From Terrisporobacter vanillatitrophus (GTDB taxonomy: Bacteria > Bacillota > Clostridia > Peptostreptococcales > Peptostreptococcaceae), in contig NZ_CP154625.1 in NCBI RefSeq assembly GCF_051148895.1, positions 1,922,001 through 1,986,000 on the forward strand: 64,000 nt of DNA. Direction: 5' to 3'. Under the pieces are notes generated by a model. That model was given only the letters and a program-made list of their open reading frames with translations. It ran no database searches and was not told the DNA's origin. Numbering within the stretch: position 1 is the stretch's first letter; each line of letters starts with the position of its first letter. Below are positions 43,212 to 52,259 of the stretch, piece by piece. A program made the translations under genes and the position numbers.

Positions 43212-44369
43212 TTATAAAATATGTAATTCCTTAAATGTTTTTATACATAAAGATGAAAGTATTATGGAGGTTAAACTACTTATTAAGATGCAAATACGGG
43301 ACACGCCTATAAGCTCCATGTTGCCAATATAAGCTACTTCTGAAACGAATATGGACATGGTAAAACCAATACTAGAAATTAGAGATACAATAAATACAGA
43401 GATCCAGGTTAGTTCCTTAGGTTTTTTTGATAATCCTGCTAAATTGCTAATATATGTAAAAGTCATTATTCCAAGTGGCTTACCTAGCAAAAGTCCTAAA
43501 TATATACCTAAAAATATGGTAGGGTATTTTGATAAATTTAAATTAGAATCAATACTTACTCCTGTATTAGCAAATGCAAACAGTGGGATTATAATAAAAT
43601 TATTAAAAATGCTAAAAAATTTTCTTATGTAATGAGATATTGAATATTTTCTTTTATATGATGTTGTTGGAATGCCTATGGCTAAAAGTATTCCACTTAA
43701 AGTTGAATGAATACCGCTAAGATGAATAAAATACCACAAGCATAGCCCACATATAAAATAGAAAAATAAACTTTCAATTTTAAATACTTTATTTCCAATA
43801 CAAATTAGAATAAGGCAAATAATAGCTAAAATAAAAAAAGATAAATTTATTTTTGACGAATAAACAGTACCGATTAATAATATGGACACCAAATCATCTA
43901 CTACAGCTAAAGATAATAAAAACATCTTTATTGAAGGATTTAAATATTTACTAAACAAAAAATAAATACCCATGGAAAAGGCAATATCAGTAGATATAGG
44001 TATACAAATACCACTAATATATTTTGTATTTAAATTAAAATATGTAAAAATTACTGCTGGCATTACTACACCACCAATAGATGCAATTACAGGAAAAGAT
44101 GCCTTTTTAAAAGAAGATAAGCTTCCATATAAAACTTCTTCTTTTATTTCTAATCCTGCTAATAAAAAAAATATGGACATTAGAAAGTCATTAACAAAAC
44201 TATGTAAATTAAAGTCACTGGCTATATAAGTTTTATAAAAAAAATTATCATATAAGTATTTATAGGGGCTATTACATATATATAGAGCGATAATAGTTGA
44301 TAAGATAAGTAATACACTAGTAAAAGGCACTATATCAACTTTAAACAATTCTCTATGTTTTTTTATCAT
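43212..44369 (-). CDS. nhaA: Na+/H+ antiporter NhaA
   Basis: A 385-residue membrane protein with about 11-12 membrane helices. MSIFFLLAGLEIKEEVLYG, the paired Asp of the ion site in SLAVVDDLVSILLIGT, FANTGV and the GKPLGI segment are family hallmarks. It exchanges internal Na+ for H+ and regulates pH and salt. GAGGTGATAAT precedes the start. Divergent from queT. Confidence 0.95.
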   Translation of the reverse strand: MIKKHRELFKVDIVPFTSVLLILSTIIALYICNSPYKYLYDNFFYKTYIASDFNLHSFVNDFLMSIFFLLAGLEIKEEVLYGSLSSFKKASFPVIASIGGVVMPAVIFTYFNLNTKYISGICIPISTDIAFSMGIYFLFSKYLNPSIKMFLLSLAVVDDLVSILLIGTVYSSKINLSFFILAIICLILICIGNKVFKIESLFFYFICGLCLWYFIHLSGIHSTLSGILLAIGIPTTSYKRKYSISHYIRKFFSIFNNFIIIPLFAFANTGVSIDSNLNLSKYPTIFLGIYLGLLLGKPLGIMTFTYISNLAGLSKKPKELTWISVFIVSLISSIGFTMSIFVSEVAYIGNMELIGVSRICILISSLTSIILSSLCIKTFKELHIL

Positions 44370-44587
44370 ATTATCACCTCATATTTAAAACTAATCTTTT
44401 GTTACTATAGAAATTTAATAGTAAAAAGAAGTAAAAAAGTAAATTACTTATATATGTATATGATTAATAATTAAAATAAATATTAAATCTTAATAATTAT
44501 CTTATTGAGATATTTATGGATTTATAATATAATCGTTCATGTTGCATAATAATAAAAAGAAGTATAACTTATGCTTAGGAGGAACGT

Positions 44588-45088
44588 ATGACAAATAAAA
44601 ATAAAAAAATTGCAATAGTTGGATTAATAGCAGCTCTTTATGCTGTAGTAACTATAGCTCTTGGATTTATTAGCTATGGACAAATTCAATTTAGGATTTC
44701 AGAAATATTAATGTTTTTACCTCTATTTGGTAAAGAATACATAATAGCCTTAACACTAGGCTGTTTTTTAGCAAATGTAGTAGGACCATTTGGAGTTCCT
44801 GATATAATATTTGGTACACTGGCAACTTTAATAAGTGCTATTTTGGTGTATTATACACCAAAACTTATGAAGAATAATAAATATACATTATTTATTGCAT
44901 CACTTTGGCCAACAATAATAAATGCTTTAATAATAGGATGGGAGTTATATAAATTCTTTGGAGTACCATTTGTACTAGGATTTCTTCAAGTTGGTTTTGG
45001 AGAATTTGTAGTTATAACTATGGTAGGTTTACCAGTATTTAAAATGGTTAATAATAAATATGGTAATAGAATAAAAAATTTAAAATAA
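44588..45088 (+). CDS. queT: QueT-type ECF S-component (queuosine precursor uptake)
   Basis: A 166-residue protein with five or six membrane helices. GFISYGQIQFRISEILMFLPLF and CFLANVVGPFGVPDIIFGTLATL are characteristic of QueT proteins, which take up queuosine precursors and need an ECF EcfT-EcfA module. No preQ1 riboswitch is recognisable upstream. TATAAT at 44523-44528 is a likely -10 and AGGAGGAACGT the ribosome site. Confidence 0.9.
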   Translation: MTNKNKKIAIVGLIAALYAVVTIALGFISYGQIQFRISEILMFLPLFGKEYIIALTLGCFLANVVGPFGVPDIIFGTLATLISAILVYYTPKLMKNNKYTLFIASLWPTIINALIIGWELYKFFGVPFVLGFLQVGFGEFVVITMVGLPVFKMVNNKYGNRIKNLK

Positions 45089-45111
45089 TTAATTTTGCAA
45101 GGAGGCAACTT

Positions 45112-45837
45112 ATGGAGGAGAAATATTCTAAGTTTATAGGAGTAGGTAGTGAGGGGATAAAAACTCTAAATTCATTTAAAAATAAATTAGAAAAAAACTT
45201 TAGTTTTGAAGAGATAAATTTAAATCAAGATGTGGATAAAGAATATGTTAGAGCTTTATTAGACGGCATAGAAATTTTATTTATATCTTATAACAGTGAA
45301 GAATCAAAAGTAAAAGATATAGTAAAGGCTATTTCTTTTATGTCAAATGAAAGAAGAGTAATTTGTATAGGCTTAGACAACTCGCTAAAAGAAAATAAAG
45401 ATGATATGGGTCTAGACAAAGAAATAAAAATAAATAAATACAATAGTGAAAAAGTGAAAGACTTAATGAACATAGTAGTAGAAGCTGTTGATGAAAATTT
45501 ATTTTTAGCCATAGATTATACTGATTTAAAAGAAATTTTTGATAAAGATTCTGCTATATCTTATTCTATAGAAGAATTTGAAAAAGATGCAACTGTTGAT
45601 GAAATAGCTAAACTACTTACAGAAGAAACTTATACTACTGAAGGCCAAGAGGTAAAAAAGAAAGCTTTAGTATTTTATGAAATGTCTCAAAATTTAATAG
45701 AAAATGAATTAATATTTATAAATAACGTTAATATGAAAATAAATGAAATATTAGGAAATACTTATGATATTATGTTTTCATATAATGCTACTAAGTATAA
45801 CAATGACAAAGTTAAAATATGTTTAATAAGTAAATAA
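45112..45837 (+). CDS. Degenerate FtsZ-like protein lacking the GTP-binding signature
   Basis: A 241-residue protein whose layout follows FtsZ. KFIGVGSEGIKTLN (7-20) matches the first nucleotide loop (IGVGGGGxNAVN). ALLDGIEILFISYNS (48-62) leads into the position of the tubulin signature. NLFLAIDYTDLKEIF (129-143) matches the conserved NxDFADxxxV segment, and the C-terminal half keeps the FtsZ-like pattern to the end (KVKICLIS, like RVTVIAT). The GTP-binding GGGTGTG loop is replaced by NSEESKV, so GTP hydrolysis is unlikely. The spacing between blocks is shorter than in FtsZ and there is no C-terminal linker. It could be a regulator of FtsZ or another filament. Assignment is by motif order only. 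Starts 24 bases after queT. Confidence 0.65.
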   Translation: MEEKYSKFIGVGSEGIKTLNSFKNKLEKNFSFEEINLNQDVDKEYVRALLDGIEILFISYNSEESKVKDIVKAISFMSNERRVICIGLDNSLKENKDDMGLDKEIKINKYNSEKVKDLMNIVVEAVDENLFLAIDYTDLKEIFDKDSAISYSIEEFEKDATVDEIAKLLTEETYTTEGQEVKKKALVFYEMSQNLIENELIFINNVNMKINEILGNTYDIMFSYNATKYNNDKVKICLISK

Positions 45838-45865
45838 TATTGAAATTTTAAGTAGTATTAATAAG

Positions 45866-45899
45866 ATTGCAAGCAAATAAATTTGTTTGCAATTTTTAT
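45866..45899 (+). terminator. Intrinsic terminator
   Basis: 13-base arms (45866-45878 and 45881-45893, one G-U), then TTTT. Confidence 0.8.
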
Positions 45900-46055
45900 A
45901 TTTTAATAAAATTATATGGTATTTAAATTAGTGTAGTTGTTTTATAAAAAAATATTATATATTCTAGTCATAGACTTATTGACTAAAGTGATTATTTATT
46001 ATAAGATTAGAATGTTGTGTTTTATAAATGACTATAAGAGAAAGGATTGATATAT

Positions 46056-47681
46056 ATGTTACAAGTTACTAATATTGGACTTAGATTCGGTGATAAAGAA
46101 TTATATAAAGATGTTAACTTAAAATTTACTAAAGGAAATTGTTACGGGATAATAGGGGCTAATGGTGCAGGGAAGACTACTTTCCTTAAAATATTATCTG
46201 GTGATATAGAGCCAAACACAGGATCTATAAGTATAACAGAAAAAGAAAGAATGTCTGTTTTAAGACAGGATCACTTCAGATATGATGAAGAAACAGTTTT
46301 AGATGTTGTTATAATGGGACATGAAAGATTATATCAAATAATGAAAGAGAAAGATGCTTTATACATGAAAGAAGATTTCTCAGAAGAAGATGGTATAAAA
46401 GCTGCAGAACTTGAAGGAGAGTTCGCTGAACTTGATGGATGGGATGCAGAAACAAATGCAGAAAAAATATTAATGGGTCTTGGAATAGATAAAGACTTAC
46501 ACTACAAGCAATTAAAAGAATTAGAAGGTGGAGAAAAAGTTAAGGTATTATTAGCTAAAGCTTTATTTGGTAAACCAGAAATATTATTACTAGATGAGCC
46601 TACTAACCACTTAGACTTCCAATCTATAAACTGGTTAAATAACTTCATAATGGACTTAGAAGATTCTATTGTAATAGTTGTATCACATGATAGACACTTC
46701 TTAAATCAAATATGTACAAATATAGTTGATGTTGACTTTGGTAAAATACAAATGTACGTAGGTAACTATGACTTCTGGTATGAGTCAAGTCAATTAGCAT
46801 TACAATTACAAAAAGACCAAAATAAAAAGACTGAAGAAAAAATAGCTCAATTAAAAGAGTTCATCGCAAGATTTAGCTCAAATGCTTCTAAAGCAAAACA
46901 AGCTACTTCAAGAAAGAAGCAATTAGACAAATTACAAGTTGAAGATATACAACCATCAAGAAGAAGATATCCATATGTTGGATTTACTCCAGAAAGAGAA
47001 ATAGGAAACGAAGTTCTTGAAGTTGAAGGATTAACTAAAACTGTAGATGGTGTAAAAGTTCTTGATAATGTATCTTTTAGACTTGATAAAGAAGATAAAG
47101 TTGCTTTCATGGGAGATGAAATAGCTATAACAACTTTATTTGATATATTAATGGGAGAAGAAACTGCAGATGCTGGTACATTCAAATGGGGTGTAACTAC
47201 TTCTCAATCTTATCTTCCAAAGAACCACAACAACTTCTTTGAAGGATGCGAATATTCACTAGTTGACTGGTTAAGACAATTCTCTGAAGAAAAATCAGAA
47301 TCTTTCATAAGAGGATTCTTAGGTAGAATGTTATTTAGTGGAGAAGAAGCTTTAAAACAAGCTAACGTATTATCAGGAGGGGAAAAAGTTAGATGTATGT
47401 TATCTAGAATGATGCTTTCTAACTCAAACGTTCTAGTATTAGATGACCCAACTAACCACTTAGACCTAGAAAGTATAACTTCTGTAAATAAAGGGTTAGA
47501 AAAATTCCCTGGAGTTATGTTATTTAGTTCTCATGACCACGAGATGATACAAACTCTTGCAAATAGAATAATAGAAATTACTCCTGGTGGAATAATGGAT
47601 AGAAAAACTACTTTAGAAGAGTATTTAGAAAATAAAGATATACAAAAGCAATTAAAAGAAATGTACGCTATTGAAAGATAA
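46056..47681 (+). CDS. ABC-F family ATPase (YkpA/YbiT-like)
   Basis: A 541-residue soluble protein with two ABC ATPase domains and a charged linker (about 245-290), as in ribosome-acting ABC-F proteins. Domain one has GANGAGKT and the signature LEGGE, with ILLLDEPTNHLD. Domain two has signature LSGGEKVR and VLVLDDPTNHLD. Odd: the second Walker A reads GDEIAITT, with Ile where the essential Lys should be. The start at 46056 suits AAAGGA; the TTG at 46047 is less likely. Codon choice (AAC, TTC, CAC) looks like a highly expressed gene. Confidence 0.93.
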   Translation: MLQVTNIGLRFGDKELYKDVNLKFTKGNCYGIIGANGAGKTTFLKILSGDIEPNTGSISITEKERMSVLRQDHFRYDEETVLDVVIMGHERLYQIMKEKDALYMKEDFSEEDGIKAAELEGEFAELDGWDAETNAEKILMGLGIDKDLHYKQLKELEGGEKVKVLLAKALFGKPEILLLDEPTNHLDFQSINWLNNFIMDLEDSIVIVVSHDRHFLNQICTNIVDVDFGKIQMYVGNYDFWYESSQLALQLQKDQNKKTEEKIAQLKEFIARFSSNASKAKQATSRKKQLDKLQVEDIQPSRRRYPYVGFTPEREIGNEVLEVEGLTKTVDGVKVLDNVSFRLDKEDKVAFMGDEIAITTLFDILMGEETADAGTFKWGVTTSQSYLPKNHNNFFEGCEYSLVDWLRQFSEEKSESFIRGFLGRMLFSGEEALKQANVLSGGEKVRCMLSRMMLSNSNVLVLDDPTNHLDLESITSVNKGLEKFPGVMLFSSHDHEMIQTLANRIIEITPGGIMDRKTTLEEYLENKDIQKQLKEMYAIER

Positions 47682-47690
47682 TTTTTAATA

Positions 47691-47728
47691 AAAAGAACAA
47701 ACTATAACATATTAGTTTGTTCTTTTTT
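47691..47728 (+). terminator. Intrinsic terminator
   Basis: 14-base perfect arms (47691-47704 and 47713-47726) and a T-run. Confidence 0.88.
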
Positions 47729-47864
47729 TATAAAAAAATATTTGACTTATATAAATAATAAAACATTAACATAATTGTATTGACTAAATAATAACAAATA
47801 AATATAATAGTTACTAAAGGGAGCTACTAAAAGAAGTTTTAAAATTAAAAAATGGAGGTATGGG

Positions 47865-48851
47865 ATGTTATTATTATCAAGAGAAGACATAAAGAAAGTT
47901 TTTACAATGAAAGATGCTATAGAAACTAATAAAGAATGTTTCAAATTATTTTCTGAAGGAAAAAGTGAAGTACCTTTACGAACAACAATACAAGCACCAA
48001 ATCATAATGGGGTATTTTTATTTATGCCATCTTATGTTGAAGAATTAGATGCAGCAGGATTAAAAGTAGTTAATATATTCCCAAAAAATGTTAAGGAAAA
48101 TTTACCTACAGCTCCAGCGCAGGTGTTATTAATAGATGGAAAAACTGGAATTGTTACTGCAATATTAGATGGAACATATGTTACACAATTACGTACAGGA
48201 GCATCTTCCGGTGCAGCCTTTGATTTATTTGCAATAAAAAATGCAAAAGTAGGTGCTTTAATAGGAACAGGTGGGCAAGCAGCTGAACAATTAGAAGCTA
48301 TGATGGCTGCTAGAGAGTTAGATGAAATTAGAGTATTTAGCTTAAATCAAGATAGAAGGCAAGCTTTTGTAAATAAAATGCAAGAAAAACTTAAGAATTA
48401 TAATACTAAAATAGTAGAAGCTACGACTTCAGATGATGCCATAGAAAATGCAGATATAATAGTTACCGTAACATCTTCGACTAAACCTGTATTTGATGGA
48501 ACAAAAGTTAAAAAAGGTGCAACAATAAGCTGTGTAGGAGCATATCAACATCATATGCAAGAAATGGATCCTGCAATATTACCAAGAGCATCAAAAATAT
48601 ACTTTGATTCTGAAGAAGCAGTTTTATCAGAAGCAGGAGACATATTAATACCTTTAGAACAAGGAATAATAACAAAAGAAGATTTTACAGGTGATATAGG
48701 AGATGTATTACTTGGAAAAGTTGCTGGACGTGAAAATGACGAGGAAATTATTGTTTATAAAAACGTTGGCATAGGTGTATTAGATTTGATGACAGCAAGA
48801 TCTATATATTTGAAGGCTGTAGAAGCAGAGGTAGGAACTAATTGGGAGTAA
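47865..48851 (+). CDS. Ornithine cyclodeaminase/mu-crystallin family dehydrogenase
   Basis: A 328-residue NAD(P)-binding protein. VPLRTTIQAPNHNGVFLFMPSY, the catalytic-region TAILDGTYVTQLRTGASSGAA and the Rossmann loop GTGGQA with EIRVFSLN are family hallmarks. Members deaminate ornithine to proline, oxidise alanine or reduce cyclic imines. The conserved Asp expected near the C-terminus is present in GDIGDVLLGK. The reaction cannot be fixed from sequence. First of three closely spaced genes, with a tautomerase and a TrmB regulator. Confidence 0.88.
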   Translation: MLLLSREDIKKVFTMKDAIETNKECFKLFSEGKSEVPLRTTIQAPNHNGVFLFMPSYVEELDAAGLKVVNIFPKNVKENLPTAPAQVLLIDGKTGIVTAILDGTYVTQLRTGASSGAAFDLFAIKNAKVGALIGTGGQAAEQLEAMMAARELDEIRVFSLNQDRRQAFVNKMQEKLKNYNTKIVEATTSDDAIENADIIVTVTSSTKPVFDGTKVKKGATISCVGAYQHHMQEMDPAILPRASKIYFDSEEAVLSEAGDILIPLEQGIITKEDFTGDIGDVLLGKVAGRENDEEIIVYKNVGIGVLDLMTARSIYLKAVEAEVGTNWE

Positions 48852-48886
48852 TAAAAAATTAAAGTGTAAAAATGGAGGAATAAAAA

Positions 48887-49099
48887 ATGCCACATATAAA
48901 TATTAAAATGTATCCAGGTAGAAGTGAAGAAGTAAAAGCTAGATTAGCTAAACATACTAAAGAATTTATGATTAAGGAATTAGAAATGGATGAAAAGTTT
49001 ATTTCTGTTTCTGTTGAAGAGATAGATAAAGAAAATTGGCAATCTGAAGTTATGGATAAAATCAAAGAGGAAGAATTATACGAAAAACCAAATTTCTAG
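48887..49099 (+). CDS. 4-oxalocrotonate tautomerase-family protein
   Basis: A 70-residue protein starting MPHINIKMYPGRSEE. After Met removal, Pro is the N-terminal catalytic base of the tautomerase superfamily. VKARLAKHTKEFMIKEL and ISVSVEEIDKENW fit the beta-alpha-beta fold. It would interconvert keto and enol forms of a small acid or imine. It lies 35 bases after the cyclodeaminase gene, whose imine or keto product could be its substrate (inference). Confidence 0.85.
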   Translation: MPHINIKMYPGRSEEVKARLAKHTKEFMIKELEMDEKFISVSVEEIDKENWQSEVMDKIKEEELYEKPNF

Positions 49100-49123
49100 G
49101 AGGAAAAATAGAAGGGATTTACA

Positions 49124-49924
49124 ATGGATAATGAATTAAATTTATTAAATAAAATAGGCCTAACAGATGCTGAAGCAAAGGTATATTTAACTTTATCTCA
49201 AAATGGAAGCTTAACAGGTTATGAAGCTAGTAAAATAGCTAATGTTCCTAGGTCGAAGATATATAATACACTGCAATCTTTAATAGATAAAGGATTTGTA
49301 TTATATACTCAATATGAAAGTAATAATAAATACGTAGCGGCACCTATGAGTGAAGTATCAAATAGAATAAAAATGGAAATGTCAAATAACTTAGGGCAAT
49401 TAGAAGAAAGTTTTAGCATTTTTCCCTTAAGAACGAATATGGACAACATATGGCATATAAAAAACTATGATAATATTTTTGAAAAATGTAGAAATATAAT
49501 AAAAAATAGCGTTAAAGAAATTCTTATTCAAATATGGTATGAAGACTTAAATAATATTTTAGAGGAAATAGTTGAGTTTCAAAATAACAGTAATAATATT
49601 GCAGTCGTTGTATTTGGAGCCCCTAAAGATATGGAAATACCAGAATTGAAAAATTTATATTTTCATGGAATGGGTGAAGAAAAAAAGAAGGAAATGGGTG
49701 GAAGATGGATTACTCTTGTTTCTGATTCTAAAGAAGTTGTTTTTGGTCAAATTATTAGCAAATCCATTGCTGAAGTTATTTGGACGGAAAGTAAGCCAAT
49801 GATTATGTTAGCATCTGAATATGTTAGACATGACGTTTATTTCTACAAGAGTGCTAATACATTACCAAATGAAATGAAGCAAAAATTTGGTGATGATTTA
49901 GAAAAAATACGAGAAATATTTTAG
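49124..49924 (+). CDS. TrmB-family transcriptional regulator
   Basis: A 266-residue regulator. The N-terminal winged helix LNKIGLTDAEAKVYLTLSQN and GYEASKIANVPRSKIYNTLQSL (about 8-50) is typical TrmB, and the C-terminal part is a phospholipase-D-like effector domain. TrmB proteins usually sense sugars, but bacterial relatives vary. It is 24 bases downstream of the tautomerase gene and probably regulates the three-gene unit. Confidence 0.87.
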   Translation: MDNELNLLNKIGLTDAEAKVYLTLSQNGSLTGYEASKIANVPRSKIYNTLQSLIDKGFVLYTQYESNNKYVAAPMSEVSNRIKMEMSNNLGQLEESFSIFPLRTNMDNIWHIKNYDNIFEKCRNIIKNSVKEILIQIWYEDLNNILEEIVEFQNNSNNIAVVVFGAPKDMEIPELKNLYFHGMGEEKKKEMGGRWITLVSDSKEVVFGQIISKSIAEVIWTESKPMIMLASEYVRHDVYFYKSANTLPNEMKQKFGDDLEKIREIF

Positions 49925-49974
49925 ATAAAAACAGATTAAAGTACTCCTATATTTAAGTGGATTTTTATGACAGA

Positions 49975-50670
49975 TTATATTATTCCAAATAGAATAAATC
50001 CAATAGTATTTATGGCAAAATTAGCAAACATATGTACAAACCAAGAGTTATAAATATTATTATTTTTATCATCTAAATAATTGAAAAATATACCTGCAAT
50101 AAAAAGAGATAAAATCAGTAATAACAATAATAATATATCAAACCAAGTGGACATCATTGCAACATGATAAATAGAAAATGACAAAGAACTAAAAATATAA
50201 GCAAATTTTTTACTTGAAATATTTTTTAACGTTATAAATGCAAATCCTCTAAAAAATATCTCTTCTAAAAGTGAATTTATAAAAGATATGTATAATGCTA
50301 CAAATATAAAATTACTACTATTTACACCTATATTATTTTCTAAAGAGTTTGTCACACTAGAAAAATCAAATAGAGTACCTATTGTAAAATAAGCAAATAA
50401 AATTAAAATATATACACCTATACCAAGGGCAAGTGATTTTATAATATGCTCTTTGTTTATTTTAAATAAACTTTTTAAACTTATTGTGCAATAGCCTTTA
50501 GAATAATATACATAGGGAAGTAATAAAAAAATCACTAACTTAAAAATTGATTTTGTCATATAGTTTGGAGAAAGAACTCCATCTACAAAGGCCATGGTAA
50601 GACATCCTAAAATTACTAAACCAATTAAAAGTATATTATTGACATTAAACTTTACTGCTTCATTTTTCAT
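49975..50670 (-). CDS. CPBP-family intramembrane glutamic protease
   Basis: A 231-residue protein with about seven membrane segments. The EExxxR motif is EEIFFRG (about 137-143), FSIYHVA supplies the second motif's His (about 161-167), and WFVHMFANFAIN the third. These are the active-site motifs of CAAX-processing and bacteriocin self-immunity-type proteases. No bacteriocin gene is adjacent, so its substrate is unknown. AAAGGAACTATTAATAAAC is a rather distant ribosome site. Confidence 0.87.
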   Translation of the reverse strand: MKNEAVKFNVNNILLIGLVILGCLTMAFVDGVLSPNYMTKSIFKLVIFLLLPYVYYSKGYCTISLKSLFKINKEHIIKSLALGIGVYILILFAYFTIGTLFDFSSVTNSLENNIGVNSSNFIFVALYISFINSLLEEIFFRGFAFITLKNISSKKFAYIFSSLSFSIYHVAMMSTWFDILLLLLLILSLFIAGIFFNYLDDKNNNIYNSWFVHMFANFAINTIGFILFGII

Positions 50671-50846
50671 GTTTATTAATAGTTCCTTTCAACTTCAATA
50701 AAGATTTATTTAAATTATAACATATTAAATTTTATTGTATAAACAAATATATGCAATTAGAAAAATATAATATAAACTTAGTATTAAAGAAATTCTTAAT
50801 TGTAATAATATAAACAGGTAATTATTTATAAAAGGAGACTTATGTA

Positions 50847-51056
50847 ATGGCAAATTATTCAGGTACAGTTAAGTGGTTTAATGTGGAAAAAGGATTTGGT
50901 TTTATAAGTGGCGAAAATGGAGAAGATGTTTTCGTACATTTTTCCAATGTAAAAGAAGAAGGACATAATAAAGATTTACATGAAGGAGAGAGCGTTACAT
51001 TTGATATAGTTAAGGCAGATCGAGGGCCTTCAGCTATAAATGTTAAAAAAGTATAA
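50847..51056 (+). CDS. cspA: Cold-shock protein
   Basis: A 69-residue OB-fold RNA chaperone. RNP1 KGFGFIS (about 16-22) and RNP2 VFVHF (about 29-33) are intact, as is the start YSGTVKWFNVEKGFGF. It melts RNA structures in the cold and during rapid growth. AAAAGGAGACTTATGTA ribosome site; own terminator. Confidence 0.96.
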   Translation: MANYSGTVKWFNVEKGFGFISGENGEDVFVHFSNVKEEGHNKDLHEGESVTFDIVKADRGPSAINVKKV

Positions 51057-51071
51057 TTAAAAAATAATAAT

Positions 51072-51108
51072 AAAAAAATCATCTTGATAATATCAAGGTG
51101 ATTTTTTT
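51072..51108 (+). terminator. Intrinsic terminator after cspA
   Basis: About 18-base near-perfect arms (51072-51089 and 51091-51108, one G-U) ending in a T-run. Confidence 0.88.
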
Positions 51109-51196
51109 ATTATATATTAATCATATTATATTAACATGTGGCCATAAAATTATGAAATAAAACTTGCAAAAATAAAATAATTTTGGAAGAAAAACA

Positions 51197-51226
51197 TTGA
51201 CTATTGGAATTTAATGAACATATAAT
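51197..51226 (+). promoter_or_regulatory. Promoter of the glutamate mutase operon
   Basis: TTGACT (51197-51202) and TATAAT (51221-51226) are 18 bases apart, giving a leader of about 100 bases before the first gene. No B12 riboswitch is seen in that leader. Confidence 0.65.
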
Positions 51227-51331
51227 TTATATATAAGTAAATATATTTACAAAAATATAGTAGATTGAAAAGATTAGTATATGCAATTCTTTTTTAGTTT
51301 TAAAAATAATTAAAAAGAAGGGTGGGTTGAG

Positions 51332-52246
51332 ATGCCAGTTGACTATGTAGTTAGAAATCATTTTTATAGTGTTTTTTTTGCACCTAGGGGTAGGGTTAGA
51401 ATGTATGAAATTGGAATTAAAATAGCACAACAATATTTAACTCCCACAGATAGACTAATAGGAGTAATAGGAGAGCCAGGATCGGGTAAAAGCATGTTAA
51501 TTAAAGGTATGTTTCCGGGTCTTGAATTAACTAATGATGATGATGGATTGAATGTAAGGCCATTGCCAATTATGGATGTAGATGATGAAAGTTTTTTCTC
51601 TCCTCATACATATCATATTGACATAAGATTTGAATCAGCATTTTATCAAATGTATGAGCTAGTTAATGCAATAAATAAAGCAATTGAATATGGAAGAAGA
51701 GTCATAGTAGAGCATTTTGATCTTATTTATCCTTTAATGAATAAAAATGCAGACTTACTAATTGGTGTTGGTGGAGAGATTATTGTTACAAGACCTACGA
51801 TTTTTGGTCCAGAACCTGGAGATATTGCAAAAAGAGTATTTCACTCCATTAATATAAGAAAAATGGCTCATTCAGCAGAAGATTTAGTTGAACATTTTTT
51901 ACCAGAAGACATTAGCTTTAATTGTGAGCATGGGGATGTTTTAAATGGATTTTTAATATTATTTCACTCTAAGCCAAATTTTGATATCAAAATTTTAGAA
52001 GAGGAAGTTAATAAAATGATAGAAAAAGACATACCAATTCAATACTATGATGAGAAGCATGTAAAAATAGGTGAATATATACATCCTTGTAGTGGACCAA
52101 GAATACATGTAGAAAGCACAGCTAAAATTGAAAACTTCAAGTTATTACCAGAGTTTTATTATGATTCTACAAAAAAAGTATATATGTTAGTAGGACTTGT
52201 AGGTGATAGTATGGAGCAAAGTTACAAGGATTTAAATAAAATTTAA
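51332..52246 (+). CDS. P-loop NTPase fused to a tRNA_SAD-like domain
   Basis: A 304-residue protein. The N-terminal half holds a Walker A, GEPGSGKS (47-54), and an Asp/Glu-rich region like small P-loop kinases. From about residue 178 the sequence follows the second additional domain of alanyl- and threonyl-tRNA synthetases: MAHSAEDLVEHFL (like HSATHLL), a helix with KILEEEVNKMIEKDIPIQY (like EIEELVNEVIREN), and HPCSGPRIHVESTAKIENFK (like CGGTHVxNTxEIGxFK, with two extra residues before the His). It is the first gene of the glutamate mutase operon, 14 bases before glmS. I know no function; an editing or hydrolase activity on a small acyl or aminoacyl compound, or help to the B12 enzyme, are guesses. 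Confidence 0.75.
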   Translation: MPVDYVVRNHFYSVFFAPRGRVRMYEIGIKIAQQYLTPTDRLIGVIGEPGSGKSMLIKGMFPGLELTNDDDGLNVRPLPIMDVDDESFFSPHTYHIDIRFESAFYQMYELVNAINKAIEYGRRVIVEHFDLIYPLMNKNADLLIGVGGEIIVTRPTIFGPEPGDIAKRVFHSINIRKMAHSAEDLVEHFLPEDISFNCEHGDVLNGFLILFHSKPNFDIKILEEEVNKMIEKDIPIQYYDEKHVKIGEYIHPCSGPRIHVESTAKIENFKLLPEFYYDSTKKVYMLVGLVGDSMEQSYKDLNKI

Positions 52247-52259
52247 AAGGAGAGTTGAT

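Noticed and set aside
43351..44229. Coding frames on the + strand opposite nhaA
   Set aside because: They mirror the hydrophobic minus-strand gene and have no ribosome sites.
44480..44587. preQ1 riboswitch before queT
   Set aside because: No preQ1-type hairpin with the A-rich tail could be found; only a weak GCATAA/TTATGC pair.
51227..51331. Cobalamin riboswitch before the B12-dependent glutamate mutase operon
   Set aside because: The leader is only about 100 bases and lacks the B12-box.
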